Assembly (NCBI RefSeq): GCF_023078475.1
Contig: NZ_CP095741.1
Coordinates: forward strand, 3,968,001 to 4,032,000
Direction of reading: 5' to 3'
Source of the DNA: Luteibacter aegosomaticola
GTDB taxonomy: Bacteria > Pseudomonadota > Gammaproteobacteria > Xanthomonadales > Rhodanobacteraceae
DNA: 64,000 nt
Made by a program: the position numbers and the translations under genes. How positions within the stretch are numbered: position 1 is the stretch's first letter; every line of letters starts with the position of its first letter. Shown here piece by piece: positions 26,929-36,477 of the stretch. The notes beneath the pieces were generated by a model. It ran no database searches. It was not told the origin of the DNA and worked only from the letters and a program-made list of their open reading frames with translations.

Positions 26929-27477
26929 TTAGGCGACCTTCAGGGTGTCGTCGCCGGCCTTCCAGTTGCAGGCGCACAGCTCGTCGGTCTGCAGGGCGTC
27001 GAGGACGCGCAGCACTTCGTCCGGGTTACGGCCGACCGAACCAGCGGTGACGTAAGCGAACTGGATCTCGCCGTTCGGATCGACCAGGAAGGTGGCGCGC
27101 TGGGCGACGCCGTCGTTGGTCAGGATGCCGAGAGCAGAGGTCAGCTCCTTCTTGATGTCCGCGAGCATCGGGAACTTGAGGTCCTTCAGGTCAGCGTGGT
27201 CCATGCGCCATGCGCGGTGGACGAACTCGCTGTCGGTCGAGGCGGCCAGGATCTGGCAGTCACGGTCGGCGAACTGCTCGTTCAGATCGCTGAAGCCCTT
27301 GATCTCGGTCGGGCACACGAAGGTGAAATCCTTCGGGTAGAAGAACACGAGCTTCCACTTACCTTCGTACGACTTGTCGCTGATGGTGGTGAAGGCGTCT
27401 TCGATCTTGTTGGCCAGCGGGCCGCCGTCAACGGCCAAGAGGTTGAATTCGGGGAACTTATCGCCAATGGTCAGCAT
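26929..27477 (-). CDS. ahpC: Peroxiredoxin AhpC (mycobacterial-type three-cysteine form)
   Basis: The 182-residue thioredoxin-fold enzyme reduces hydrogen peroxide and organic peroxides. The peroxidatic Cys is C55 in FTFVCPTE. The resolving region near the end is ELCACNW with C168 and C170, the three-cysteine arrangement known from M. tuberculosis AhpC (C61, C174, C176), rather than the single VCPAKW cysteine of enteric AhpC. This fits reduction by the neighbouring AhpD instead of AhpF. It is divergent from oxyR, with an OxyR-like site between them. Confidence 0.93.
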   Translation of the reverse strand: MLTIGDKFPEFNLLAVDGGPLANKIEDAFTTISDKSYEGKWKLVFFYPKDFTFVCPTEIKGFSDLNEQFADRDCQILAASTDSEFVHRAWRMDHADLKDLKFPMLADIKKELTSALGILTNDGVAQRATFLVDPNGEIQFAYVTAGSVGRNPDEVLRVLDALQTDELCACNWKAGDDTLKVA

Positions 27478-27574
27478 GAATCGACTCTCCAGAGTGAGGG
27501 TTGGTGTACAAGGCTTGCCCGCCTGGGGAAGCGAGCGATGGAGCTAGGTTAGCGAAGGGGAACACATATCTCAA

Positions 27575-27611
27575 ATCGATTGTAGACATCAATGTGATAG
27601 TCTACGGCTAT
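27575..27611. promoter_or_regulatory. Likely OxyR binding site
   Basis: The region between ahpC and oxyR reads ATCG-N7-ACAT-N7-ATAG-N7-CTAT, spaced as the OxyR ATAG-N7-CTAT-N7-ATAG-N7-CTAT consensus. The oxyR-proximal pair is exact in its outer boxes; the ahpC-proximal pair matches 3 and 2 of 4, with the two inner positions (T and A) kept. It starts 98 bases from ahpC and ends 24 bases before oxyR, so it suits activation of ahpC and autorepression of oxyR. Confidence 0.65.
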
Positions 27612-27635
27612 CGCAACGCCTCTCGAGATCGTCCC

Positions 27636-28595
27636 ATGAACCTTCGAGACCTGTCTTATCTGGTGGCCCTCGCCGAGCATCGCCATTTTGGCCGTGCCGC
27701 GGAGGCCAGCTTCGTGAGCCAGCCCACGCTTTCCACCCAGATCCGCAAGCTCGAGGATGAGCTGGGGGTCGCCCTGGTCGAACGGACCCCACGTAAAGTC
27801 CTGCTTACGGAGACCGGCCGCGAAATCGCGCGGCGCGCCCGCGGCGTGCTTTCGCAGGTGGAGGAGATCAAGGCCATCGCCCAGCGCACCCGCGATCCGG
27901 AATCCGGCACGATCCGCCTGGGCATCTTCCCTACCCTCGGCCCCTACTTGCTGCCTCATGTGATTCCCCGCCTGCGCGAGCGCTTCCCGCGGCTGGAGTT
28001 ACTGCTGCGAGAAGAGAAGACCGAGCAGGTGCTGCACATGCTGCGCGAGGGCACCCTCGATGCGGGCATCCTGGCCCTGCCGATCCACGACGACTCGTTG
28101 CACACGGAGTTCCTGTTCGAGGAGCCGTTCGTGCTGGCGGTACCCAGTGATCACACCCTGGCGCAGCAGCGCCGCCTGCGCATGGACGACCTGGCCGAGC
28201 AGAACCTGCTCCTGCTGGAAGACGGCCACTGCCTGCGCGACCAGGCGCTCGAGGTGTGCCACCTGGCCGGCGCCGGCGAGAAATCGGGATTCCGCGCCAC
28301 CAGCCTGGAAACGCTTCGGCAGATGGTGTCGGCCAATGTCGGCATTACCCTGCTGCCCGCGCTGGCGGTGAAGCCGCCGGTGGCGCAATCGCCCAACGTG
28401 AAGCTGATTGAGTTCGAGGACCCGGCGCCAAGCCGCCGTATCGCCATGCTCTGGCGCAAGAGTTCGGCCATGACGCCGTTCTTCGAAGCGCTGGCGGAGG
28501 TCATGCGCGGCGTGCCCGCCGAGCTTTTCGAGCCGGATGGTGCCGTCGTGGGTCAACCGGCGAAGCCCTCGGACGTTGCCCACCCGATCCCCTGA
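27636..28595 (+). CDS. oxyR: Hydrogen peroxide-sensing regulator OxyR
   Basis: The 319-residue LysR-type protein starts MNLRDLSYLVALAEHRHFGRAA with an N-terminal winged helix. The redox cysteines fall at C199 (EDGHCLRDQ) and C208 (EVCHLAG), the same numbers as in Escherichia coli OxyR, where they form the activating disulfide. The ATG at 27636 gives the standard N-terminus. It sits divergent to ahpC, a common OxyR arrangement. Confidence 0.95.
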   Translation: MNLRDLSYLVALAEHRHFGRAAEASFVSQPTLSTQIRKLEDELGVALVERTPRKVLLTETGREIARRARGVLSQVEEIKAIAQRTRDPESGTIRLGIFPTLGPYLLPHVIPRLRERFPRLELLLREEKTEQVLHMLREGTLDAGILALPIHDDSLHTEFLFEEPFVLAVPSDHTLAQQRRLRMDDLAEQNLLLLEDGHCLRDQALEVCHLAGAGEKSGFRATSLETLRQMVSANVGITLLPALAVKPPVAQSPNVKLIEFEDPAPSRRIAMLWRKSSAMTPFFEALAEVMRGVPAELFEPDGAVVGQPAKPSDVAHPIP

Positions 28596-28607
28596 CGGTT
28601 TTCATCC

Positions 28608-29222
28608 ATGCGCGTATGGCTTGTCCTCCTGCTGCTCGCCCTGTGCAGCTGGGGCGGCTTCAATTGGTGGCGACACAGGCCGGTGCTTAATGCGCCGGGC
28701 ATCGTCGCGGGCGATGTGCCCGACCAGGAAGACCTCAGCCATGGCCCCGAGCTCTCCCGAGGCCGTTTCACGCTGGAGCCGCGGGCGAAGTTCGCCATGA
28801 CCGGACGAGTGCTGTCGCGCGAGGATTACCAGCTCGACGACCTGGCGCCCATCGCGCCGACCGACCTCGCGCTCGGCTGGGGCCGCATGTCGGATTCCGC
28901 CGTGCTGGACAAGATCCGGATCTCCCAGTCGAACCGGTTCTACTTCTGGTACACCGACCACTTCCCGATCCCGCGCCACGAGATCGAGGATTCCAGCGCG
29001 AACATGCACATGATCCCGGCCAACGACACCGCGGCGCGCGAGCTACGTGATGTGCGCCCCGGCGAGGTGATCCACTTCGATGGCTTCCTCGTCGACGTGA
29101 AGCGCGACGATGGCTGGCACTGGGATACTTCGCTCACCCGCGAAGATACCGGCGCGGGTGGCTGCGAAATCGTCCTCGTGGAATCGATCACCGAGGACAA
29201 GCCCACGGTGGTCAGTAAGTAA
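28608..29222 (+). CDS. Membrane-anchored protein of unknown function
   Basis: The 204-residue protein has one N-terminal hydrophobic segment (LVLLLLALCSWGGF), then a mature part with SRGRFTLEPRAKFAMTGRVL, WYTDHFPIPRHEIEDSSANM-like conserved sequence, MHMIPA and PGEVIHFDGFLVDV. I recognise it only as a conserved exported unknown. It starts 12 bases after oxyR, so it is probably co-transcribed with it, and its stop overlaps the end of convergent apt by 11 bases. Confidence 0.65.
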   Translation: MRVWLVLLLLALCSWGGFNWWRHRPVLNAPGIVAGDVPDQEDLSHGPELSRGRFTLEPRAKFAMTGRVLSREDYQLDDLAPIAPTDLALGWGRMSDSAVLDKIRISQSNRFYFWYTDHFPIPRHEIEDSSANMHMIPANDTAARELRDVRPGEVIHFDGFLVDVKRDDGWHWDTSLTREDTGAGGCEIVLVESITEDKPTVVSK

Positions 29223-29730
29223 CCAGGGCGTGCAGGGGGGAGCTGCCGGCCCAGCGCGAACGGCCGTTCAGGCCACCCAGTTCAATCGCGACGCTCGCAC
29301 CCATCACCTCGGCACCCAGCCGCTCCACCAGACGCCGCCCCGCATCGAGCGTGCCGCCCGTGGCCAGCACGTCGTCGACGATGATGACGCGTTCGCCGGG
29401 CTCAATGGCGTTGGTACCGATCTCCAGGCGGTCGAGCCCATATTCCAGGCCGTAATCCATGCCCACGACCGGCGGCGGCAGCTTGCCGGCCTTGCGGATG
29501 GGCACGAAGCCCGCGTTGAGCGACTGTGCCATGGCGGCGCCGAAGATGAAGCCGCGCGATTCGATGCCGCAGACGGCACCGATACCCTGCCCGCGCCACG
29601 GCGCACACAGCGCGTCGATGCACTCGGCAAACGCGGCGGCATTCGCCAGCAGCGGCGTGATGTCCTTGAACATGATCCCGGGACGGGGAAAGTCCGGCAC
29701 GTCGCGGACGAGGTCGAAAATGGCCTGCAT
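29212..29730 (-). CDS. apt: Adenine phosphoribosyltransferase
   Basis: The enzyme salvages adenine to AMP using PRPP. The 172-residue protein has PGIMFKDITPLL near the start, the flexible region RKAGKLPPP and the PRPP-binding motif VIIVDDVLATGGT. It is cytosolic. A DUF2007 gene lies 27 bases upstream in the same direction, so the two probably share a transcript. Confidence 0.95.
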   Translation of the reverse strand: MQAIFDLVRDVPDFPRPGIMFKDITPLLANAAAFAECIDALCAPWRGQGIGAVCGIESRGFIFGAAMAQSLNAGFVPIRKAGKLPPPVVGMDYGLEYGLDRLEIGTNAIEPGERVIIVDDVLATGGTLDAGRRLVERLGAEVMGASVAIELGGLNGRSRWAGSSPLHALVTY

Positions 29731-29757
29731 GGGGTGTTCCTGTAGGGGGTGCCGGCC

Positions 29758-30027
29758 TCAGGCCGGCTGGATTCCGGCGTCGAAATCGTCTTCGGCGGCA
29801 GCGGCACGGGCCTCGGCCAGCCGGGCGTCGACCGCGCGGACGATGCCCTCGGCGGCATCGACAGCCGCGTCCGGCACCATGACGGCGACCAGGCCCATCG
29901 CGGGCAGTTCGCCGACGGCACCGGTGAGGTATTCGCCGGAAATGAACGCGGGGATCTCCACCTGCGCCAGCGCATCCCGGACGAGATGGGCATCGATGAG
30001 GCTCTGGGCGTGGTAGACGATCCGCAT
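29758..30027 (-). CDS. DUF2007 family protein
   Basis: The 89-residue protein resembles DUF2007 (putative signal-transducing protein): MRIVYHAQSLIDAHLVRDAL, GEYLTGAVGELPAMG and VMVPD. The family is a small alpha/beta domain without a known role. It starts 101 bases from the divergent glnS and lies upstream of apt. Confidence 0.85.
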   Translation of the reverse strand: MRIVYHAQSLIDAHLVRDALAQVEIPAFISGEYLTGAVGELPAMGLVAVMVPDAAVDAAEGIVRAVDARLAEARAAAAEDDFDAGIQPA

Positions 30028-30128
30028 GGGGGCAAGCTACCCGCCCCACGGCGCCACGGCAAGCATCGGAGCCGCAGGAAAGGTAAACTCGGTTGTTTGT
30101 GCCGCACCCACCGCAGAGCCACCCCACG

Positions 30129-31856
30129 ATGTCGACCGAAACGCCCGTCCTGCAGCAGCATTTCATCCGCCAGATCGTCCGCGACGACCTGGATACCGGC
30201 AAGCACCAGGTGATCCACACCCGCTTCCCGCCGGAGCCGAACGGCTACCTGCACCTGGGCCACGCCAAGTCCATCTGCCTGAACTTCGGCCTGGCTGGCG
30301 AGTTCGCGGGCACCTGCAACCTGCGCTTCGATGACACCAACCCCTCCAAGGAGGATGTGGAGTACGTCGAGGCCATCCAGCGCGATGTGAAGTGGCTGGG
30401 CTTCGAGTGGGCGGAACTGCGCCACGCTTCTGACTACTTCGAAGTCTTCTACCGCTCGGCGCTGAAGCTCATCCGCCTGGGCCTGGCCTACGTGGATGAC
30501 CTCTCGGCCGACGAAGTGCGCGAGTACCGCGGCACGCTGACGGAGCCGGGCCGCAATTCGCCGTACCGCGACCGCTCGGTGGAAGAAAACCTCGACCTGT
30601 TCCAGCGCATGCGCGCCGGCGAGTTCGCCGATGGCAGCAAGACCCTGCGCGCCAAGCTCGACATGGCCTCGGGCAACATCAACCTACGCGACCCGGCGCT
30701 CTACCGCGTGCGCAAGGTGCACCACCAGAACACCGGCGATGCGTGGCCGATCTACCCGATGTACGACTTCGCCCATTCGCTCTCGGACGCGGTCGAAGGC
30801 ATCACGCATTCGCTGTGCACGCTGGAATTCGAAGACCACCGTCCGCTGTACGACTGGTGCGTGGACAAGGTCGACCTCGCCAACGACCCGTCGCTGTGGG
30901 AATCGCTGGTAGCCGCCGGCCTGCCCACCGTGCCGAGCAAGCCGCGACAGATCGAATTCTCGCGCGGCAACCTGAATTACACGGTGATGAGCAAGCGCAA
31001 GCTGATCACGCTGGTCACGGAAAACCTGGTCGAGGGCTGGGACGATCCGCGCATGCCCACGATCGCTGGCGTGCGCCGCCGTGGCTTCACCCCGGCAGGC
31101 ATCCGCCTGTTCTGGGAGCGCATCGGCGTGAGCAAGCAGAACAGCACCATCGACATGAGCGTGCTCGAAGGCTGCATCCGCGAGGACCTCGACGCGAAGG
31201 CGCCCCGCCGCCTCGCCGTCATCGACCCGGTCAAGCTCACCATCACCAACCTGCCGGCCGACCACGCCGAGGTGCTCACGTTCTCCAACCACCCGAAGGA
31301 TGAAAGCTTCGGTACGCGCAGCGTGCCGTTCTCACCGTCGTTGTGGATCGAGCGCGAGGACTTCGAGGAGGTCCCGCCGAAGGGCTTCCATCGCCTGAAG
31401 CCGGAAGGCGAAGTACGCCTGCGCGGCATCGGCATCGTGCGTTGCGACGAGGTGGTGAAGAACGACGCCGGCGATGTCGTCGAACTGCGTTGCACGCTCG
31501 ATCTCGAATCGCGCTCGGGCATGCCCGGCGCCGATCGCAAGGTGAAGGGCACCATCCACTGGGTGAGCGCGCGCGATGCCGTGCCGGCCGTGGTGCGCCT
31601 CTACGACCGCCTGTTCGACGTGAACGATCCGGACGACGATACCGACGGTAAGACCTACAAGGACCACCTGAACCCGGCATCGCGCCGCATCGTGCACGGC
31701 TACGTGGAACCAGCCGCCGCCGGCCTCGCCCGCGAAGACCGCGTGCAGTTCGAGCGCCTGGGCTTCTTCGTGGCCGACATGCACGACCACACGCAGGACG
31801 CCCCGGTGTTCAACCGCGTGGTGACGCTGCGTGATTCGTGGGCGAAGCAGGGCTAA
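30129..31856 (+). CDS. glnS: Glutaminyl-tRNA synthetase
   Basis: This class I synthetase charges tRNA-Gln. The 575-residue protein has the HIGH motif in [16 protein letters not shown] (about residues 33-48), LRFDDTNP after it, and the KMSKS loop in the form VMSKRKL (about 285). The C-terminal beta-barrel anticodon domain is complete. The ATG at 30129 is taken as start; an in-frame upstream start at 30093 adds only 12 untypical residues. Confidence 0.96.
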   Translation: MSTETPVLQQHFIRQIVRDDLDTGKHQVIHTRFPPEPNGYLHLGHAKSICLNFGLAGEFAGTCNLRFDDTNPSKEDVEYVEAIQRDVKWLGFEWAELRHASDYFEVFYRSALKLIRLGLAYVDDLSADEVREYRGTLTEPGRNSPYRDRSVEENLDLFQRMRAGEFADGSKTLRAKLDMASGNINLRDPALYRVRKVHHQNTGDAWPIYPMYDFAHSLSDAVEGITHSLCTLEFEDHRPLYDWCVDKVDLANDPSLWESLVAAGLPTVPSKPRQIEFSRGNLNYTVMSKRKLITLVTENLVEGWDDPRMPTIAGVRRRGFTPAGIRLFWERIGVSKQNSTIDMSVLEGCIREDLDAKAPRRLAVIDPVKLTITNLPADHAEVLTFSNHPKDESFGTRSVPFSPSLWIEREDFEEVPPKGFHRLKPEGEVRLRGIGIVRCDEVVKNDAGDVVELRCTLDLESRSGMPGADRKVKGTIHWVSARDAVPAVVRLYDRLFDVNDPDDDTDGKTYKDHLNPASRRIVHGYVEPAAAGLAREDRVQFERLGFFVADMHDHTQDAPVFNRVVTLRDSWAKQG

Positions 31857-31858
31857 GC

Positions 31859-32416
31859 ATGCTGTACACACAGGTCCACCTCACCCTGCCCGCCTGGGTC
31901 CACGAATTCGTCGACACCACGAAAACCTACGAAGGCGATGACGCGAAGGTAAGGCTCGCCATTGAGCTCTCCGGGCGCAACGTCGAGGCGGTTTCCGGTG
32001 GCCCGTTCGGTGCGGCCGTGTTCGATGGCAACGACCGCATCGTTGCCGTCGGCGTGAACCGCGTGGTGCCGCACAGCTGCTCCGTAGCGCACGCCGAGAT
32101 GATGGCGTACATGCTTGCGCAGCAGCGCATGCAGCGCTTCCGCCTCAATGAAGATGGCGGCCACTTCACCCTGGCGACCAGCTCGCAGCCGTGCTGCCAG
32201 TGCTACGGCGCCACGGTATGGGCCGGCGTCGATACGCTCCTGATCGGCGCACGCGCCAGCGATGTGGAAGAACTCACGACCTTCGACGAAGGCCCGCTGC
32301 CGGCCGATTGGGTCGGTGAGCTGGTGCGCCGCGGCATCGCGGTGCGCACCGACATCCTCCGTGATGAAGCGCGCGAGGTCCTCCGCCATTACGGTGAGAT
32401 CGGCGCCGCCTACTAA
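31859..32416 (+). CDS. Nucleoside/guanine deaminase-like (cytidine deaminase superfamily)
   Basis: The 185-residue protein has the zinc deaminase signature: H-A-E in CSVAHAEMMAYM (catalytic Glu) and the second zinc motif P-C-x-x-C in SSQPCCQCYGAT. It lacks the tRNA-adenosine-deaminase ending and looks more like the guanine or nucleoside deaminase branch. It starts 2 bases after the glnS stop, so the genes form an operon. The substrate is not decided by sequence. A GC hairpin follows. Confidence 0.82.
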   Translation: MLYTQVHLTLPAWVHEFVDTTKTYEGDDAKVRLAIELSGRNVEAVSGGPFGAAVFDGNDRIVAVGVNRVVPHSCSVAHAEMMAYMLAQQRMQRFRLNEDGGHFTLATSSQPCCQCYGATVWAGVDTLLIGARASDVEELTTFDEGPLPADWVGELVRRGIAVRTDILRDEAREVLRHYGEIGAAY

Positions 32417-32425
32417 GGCGCCCCA

Positions 32426-32450
32426 CGCCCCCGCCGTCCTGGCGGGGGCG
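32426..32450. terminator. GC-rich hairpin after the deaminase gene
   Basis: CGCCCCCGCC, loop GTCCT, GGCGGGGGCG forms a perfect 10-bp stem 10 bases after the deaminase stop. No T run follows, so it may end transcription weakly or protect the transcript end. Confidence 0.5.
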
Positions 32451-32553
32451 ACCTGGCCACTCGGGCTACCCCTTCCCGACCTAAGGCGCCTGCCCCGCAA
32501 ACTGCGCTAGGCTTAGGCCGCGCGCCGGCCTGGGCGGCGCCCAGGGGACAGGC

Positions 32554-34464
32554 ATGCGGGATGGATCGGCTTCTTGGCTGGAAAAGGTGTGGCGGCGCAC
32601 ATCGCTGGTGCAGCGCCTGACCTGTGTCGCGCTCGCGCCCACCGCGATCAGCGCGGTGCTGCTGGTCACCCTGCTGACCCGCCACCAGATGGATACGCTG
32701 CACGAGATGGGCCGCTCGACCGCGGACGCTATCGCCCAGCAGGCCGCCACCGTCTCCGGTGAAGCCCTGCGCAGCGAACAGCGCCGCGAGCTCGGCCGCA
32801 TCGCCCAGTCCATCGTGCAATTGCCGCAGGTCTCACGCGTGCGCATTACCGACCGCGACGGCGAGATCCTGGCCGATCGGGTGAACGGCGCCGTCGAGGA
32901 TGATGACAACCTGACGGTATCGCGCGACGTGCTCGATCCGGTGAGCAGCCGCGTGGTGGGTTCGGTCACCGTAGACGTGAGCGTGGAGGATGCCGTGGCC
33001 GCCCAGCGCGCCAGCGTCCACAACGCGCTGATCTGGCTTTCGCTCAGCCTGCTTATCGCCATCATGATCGGTTGGTCGGCGGCCCGCTGGATGAGCGCGC
33101 CGTTGCGTAACCTGGCGATCGCCGTGCGCCAGCTCGGCCTGGGCGACCGTACCGTCGTGGTGCCGGTCACCGACGACACCGAGATCGGTGACCTGCAGCG
33201 CGGCTTCAATGGCGCGGCGTCGAAACTGCTGCATGCTCAGATCGGCATGGAGCGCGAGATCGCCACGGCTACCGACGAGCTCGCGCGAAAAAACGCCGCG
33301 CTTGAGGCGGCTAGCGTAGCCAAGGCACGATTCCTTGCCGCCGCCTCGCACGACCTGCGCCAGCCGCTCTATGCGTTGACCCTGTTTTCCTCGGGCCTGG
33401 CCGTCGATGAGTTCGACCCTGTCCGCCTGAACCGCATCGCCCACATCCAGGAGTGCGTCGAATCGCTCGATCATCTGTTCAGCGAGCTGCTCGACCTGTC
33501 GCGGCTGGATACCGGTGCGATGAAAGCCGTACCACGTGATGTCGCGCTCGACGATGTGTTCGAGGAAGTGAGCGTGAACTTCCGCATGGTGGCCGAGCAG
33601 CACGACCTGCGCCTCGTCGTACGCACCACCGGCGCGTGGGTCCGTACCGACCGCACCATGCTTGCCCGCATCCTCAACAATCTTGTGAGCAATGCCCTTC
33701 GCTATACGCGCTGTGGTGGCGTGCTGGTTGCCGCCCGCCGCAGGGATGACGGCAAGGTGCGTATCGATGTTTGGGACACCGGCCTGGGCATCCCGCGCGA
33801 GCACGTGGCGCACATCTTCGATGAGTTCTACCGGATCGAGAGCGGCCCGGAAGCGGGCCGCCCGGAAGGCACCCGGCGTGGCCTGGGCCTCGGCCTTTCG
33901 ACCGTGCAGCGCCTGGCCGGCCTGCTTGGCACCGAGGCTACGGTGACCTCGAAACCCGGCAAGGGCAGCGTCTTCTCCATCATCCTGCCCGAGGTGGCCG
34001 CCAACCCGTTGCCCGAAGCCCCACAGGCGGCGGCACCCGAGCCTGGCGTGCCGCGGGATGTGGCCGGCATGCGTGTACTGGTGATCGACGACGAGCCCAG
34101 CATCCTGGCTGGCATCAGCTACCTGCTGGGCAGCTGGGGGTGCGAGGTGATGACCGCGGAAGATGCCCAGCAGGCCATGGAGGCCGTGCACCTGTGGATG
34201 CAGCCGCCCGACCTCGTCATTTCGGACCTGCGCCTGCGCGAAGGCACCGGCCTGGACGTGCTGGCCCTGCTCGATCGCTACTACCGGCGCCGACCGGGGG
34301 ATCCCCCGCCGTTTGCCCGGGTGCTGATCACCGGCGAGACCCGCAGCGACTTCCTGGCCAACGTGGATACGACGACCACGCAGGTCCTGTACAAGCCTGT
34401 CTCACCCGAACGGCTCCACGATGTAATGGTTTCTGCATGGTCTGTCCATCATGCAGCCGTCTGA
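32554..34464 (+). CDS. Hybrid sensor histidine kinase with C-terminal receiver
   Basis: The 636-residue protein has two membrane segments (about 24-42 and 157-175) around a periplasmic domain, a HAMP-like linker, a HisKA domain with phosphoacceptor H266 in ASHDLRQPL, an ATPase domain with the N-box ILNNLVSNAL (373-382), DTGLGIP and GLGLGLST, and a receiver domain with D512-D513 and phosphoacceptor D558 in VISDLRLREG. It is followed 87 bases later by a LuxR-type regulator. The signal is unknown; the PhnD-like protein downstream may be a partner. Confidence 0.92.
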   Translation: MRDGSASWLEKVWRRTSLVQRLTCVALAPTAISAVLLVTLLTRHQMDTLHEMGRSTADAIAQQAATVSGEALRSEQRRELGRIAQSIVQLPQVSRVRITDRDGEILADRVNGAVEDDDNLTVSRDVLDPVSSRVVGSVTVDVSVEDAVAAQRASVHNALIWLSLSLLIAIMIGWSAARWMSAPLRNLAIAVRQLGLGDRTVVVPVTDDTEIGDLQRGFNGAASKLLHAQIGMEREIATATDELARKNAALEAASVAKARFLAAASHDLRQPLYALTLFSSGLAVDEFDPVRLNRIAHIQECVESLDHLFSELLDLSRLDTGAMKAVPRDVALDDVFEEVSVNFRMVAEQHDLRLVVRTTGAWVRTDRTMLARILNNLVSNALRYTRCGGVLVAARRRDDGKVRIDVWDTGLGIPREHVAHIFDEFYRIESGPEAGRPEGTRRGLGLGLSTVQRLAGLLGTEATVTSKPGKGSVFSIILPEVAANPLPEAPQAAAPEPGVPRDVAGMRVLVIDDEPSILAGISYLLGSWGCEVMTAEDAQQAMEAVHLWMQPPDLVISDLRLREGTGLDVLALLDRYYRRRPGDPPPFARVLITGETRSDFLANVDTTTTQVLYKPVSPERLHDVMVSAWSVHHAAV

Positions 34465-34551
34465 GGCGAATGGCCTGCTTGCCGCCGACACCCGGGAGGG
34501 CTATGGTCCTCCGAACGGGGATGCTCGTGGCAGTGCGGGCGGAGGAGTGGC

Positions 34552-35238
34552 ATGCGAGTTCTGATCGCGGACGATCATCGGCTGATCATCGAGGGCGTGA
34601 AGCTGAAGCTTCGCGAGCTGGGTGATGCTGTCGAGTTCGTCGAGGCTGAAACGGTGGCGCAGCTGAAAGCGCATCTGGGGAAGACACCCCTGCCCGATAT
34701 CGCGCTGATCGACATGGCCATGCCTGGCGCCGATGGCGTCGAACACATCAAGGATGCCGTGGCTGCACTCAAGGAGCCGGACGAAGACGGTATCGATCGC
34801 GCACGTCCGGTGATCGTGCTTTCGGGCACGGAAGATCCAGGCGCCATCCGCCACGTGCTGGATCTCGGCGTCCAGGGCTACATCCCGAAATCCTCACCCC
34901 CCGATGTCATCCTGAATGCGGTGCGCCTGGTCGTCGGCGGCGGTATCTACGTGCCGCCCGAGGCCATGAAAGCGGCCTCGAACACGCCCATGGTCCCCGC
35001 CTTCGCGACAGCGGGTGGCGATGGCCTGACCACCAAGGAGCGCCTGGCGACGGTGCTGACCGATCGCCAGATCGATGTCCTGAAGCTGCTCGCCAAGGGC
35101 CGGCCCAACAAGCTGATCGCCCGCGAACTGGGGATTAGCGAGGGCACGGTAAAGATCCATCTCGCGGCGATCTTCCGCGCCTTGCATGTGCGCAACCGCC
35201 TCGAGGCCCTGGTGGCCGCCCAACACCTTGGGGACTGA
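34552..35238 (+). CDS. NarL/LuxR-type response regulator
   Basis: The 228-residue protein has an N-terminal receiver domain (LIADDHRLIIEG at the start; phosphoacceptor D54 in IALIDMAMPG) and a C-terminal LuxR-type helix-turn-helix (LTDRQIDVLKLLAKGRPNKL...SEGTVKIHLAAIF). It is the likely output of the adjacent hybrid kinase, whose receiver could compete for the phosphate. Its targets are unknown; the following PhnD-like gene is a candidate. Confidence 0.92.
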   Translation: MRVLIADDHRLIIEGVKLKLRELGDAVEFVEAETVAQLKAHLGKTPLPDIALIDMAMPGADGVEHIKDAVAALKEPDEDGIDRARPVIVLSGTEDPGAIRHVLDLGVQGYIPKSSPPDVILNAVRLVVGGGIYVPPEAMKAASNTPMVPAFATAGGDGLTTKERLATVLTDRQIDVLKLLAKGRPNKLIARELGISEGTVKIHLAAIFRALHVRNRLEALVAAQHLGD

Positions 35239-35336
35239 AACTTAGGACACGTTTTTGCCATGGCACCGGCGTAGGCTGGGCCGTGGCAGGCAGGGAGCGC
35301 CGGGGGACAGAACGTCACACGACGCGGGGCAGGCGC

Positions 35337-36371
35337 ATGCGGGCAGGCAGTGCGGGCACGATCAGGGTGCGTCACCATGGCTGGCTGGCCACGATGCTGC
35401 TGGCGCTCCTCTGTAACGTCCCCTCGGCGGCTGGCGCCGCAGGAACCGACATCGACCCGAACGCGCCGCTCACCTTCGGCATCCTGCCCATCGGCGGGCC
35501 TGCGGAGTCGCTCGAAGCGTGGCGCCCCATGCTCGACGACCTGCACACCGCCCTGGGCCGCCCGGTCCGGGCGGTCTCCGTCACCACGTACGAAGGGATC
35601 GCGCAGGCGATCAGCGAACAGCGGGTCGATATCGCCTTTCTATCCGGACGGCTGGCCCTCGATGCGGTCGTTGGCCAGAACATGCAGGTGATCGGCCAGC
35701 TCACCCGGGGCGACGGGTCGAAAGGCTATTACGCCGTGCTGCTGGTCGCCGCCGATTCGCGCATCACCAGCATCAACCAGTTGTTTGCCAAGCCCGGCCA
35801 ATGGCGCTTCGCCCGGGGCGAGGCGCTTTCCGTCTCGGGCTACCTGGTTCCCGAAACGCAGCTGTTCGCGGCGCGCGGCGTGGATTCCGATACGTTCTTC
35901 GCCAAGGTCCACGTCGATAACCACCAGAACAATGCCCTGGCCGTCGCGAATGGCGAGGCCGATGTCGCCACCAACAACACCGCCGACCTCGAACGCTTCC
36001 AGCAACACTTCCCGGACCAGTACGCACGCCTTCGCATCCTGTGGAAATCGTCGCTGATCCCGCATGCGGTGATCGTCATCCGCAACGATCTCCCGGCCGC
36101 CCTCCGCGACAAGGTCGCCGCCTTCGTCACCGGCTACGGCAAGGGCAAGGACGCGGCCCGCGAAGAGGCCAACCTCAAGCTGATCCACGACATCAGCGGC
36201 TTTGCGCCAGCCACCAACGCCTGCCTCGTGCCCTTTGCCGACATCGAGTACGCCCTCGAAAAGCGCCGCGCGACGACGGCGCAGTGGGTGAGTGAGAACG
36301 CCCGCGACGCACGACTTGGCAAGATCGAAAGCGACCACGACGGCCTGGTCGCGCGGCTGCGCGCCAAATAG
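35337..36371 (+). CDS. PhnD-like periplasmic substrate-binding protein (orphan)
   Basis: The 344-residue protein has a signal peptide (LATMLLALLCNVPSAAGA) and the fold of phosphate/phosphonate-binding proteins: LTFGILPIGG, the loop IAFLSGRLALDAV, KGYYAVLLVAADSRI, and NNTADLERF. PhnD proteins usually feed an ABC transporter, but no permease or ATPase gene is near. Both neighbours are signalling genes, so it may serve as a periplasmic sensor for the kinases; this is inference. GGGGCAGG precedes ATG 35337. Confidence 0.78.
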   Translation: MRAGSAGTIRVRHHGWLATMLLALLCNVPSAAGAAGTDIDPNAPLTFGILPIGGPAESLEAWRPMLDDLHTALGRPVRAVSVTTYEGIAQAISEQRVDIAFLSGRLALDAVVGQNMQVIGQLTRGDGSKGYYAVLLVAADSRITSINQLFAKPGQWRFARGEALSVSGYLVPETQLFAARGVDSDTFFAKVHVDNHQNNALAVANGEADVATNNTADLERFQQHFPDQYARLRILWKSSLIPHAVIVIRNDLPAALRDKVAAFVTGYGKGKDAAREEANLKLIHDISGFAPATNACLVPFADIEYALEKRRATTAQWVSENARDARLGKIESDHDGLVARLRAK

Positions 36372-36477
36372 GTCATCGGCCAAAAGGCATACGCCGCCAG
36401 TCTTAGCTCACCTTGTCTATCGCGCCACGCACTGGTGTTTCATAGATTCGTCATGAGACCCAGCCCAAGGCCGTTGC

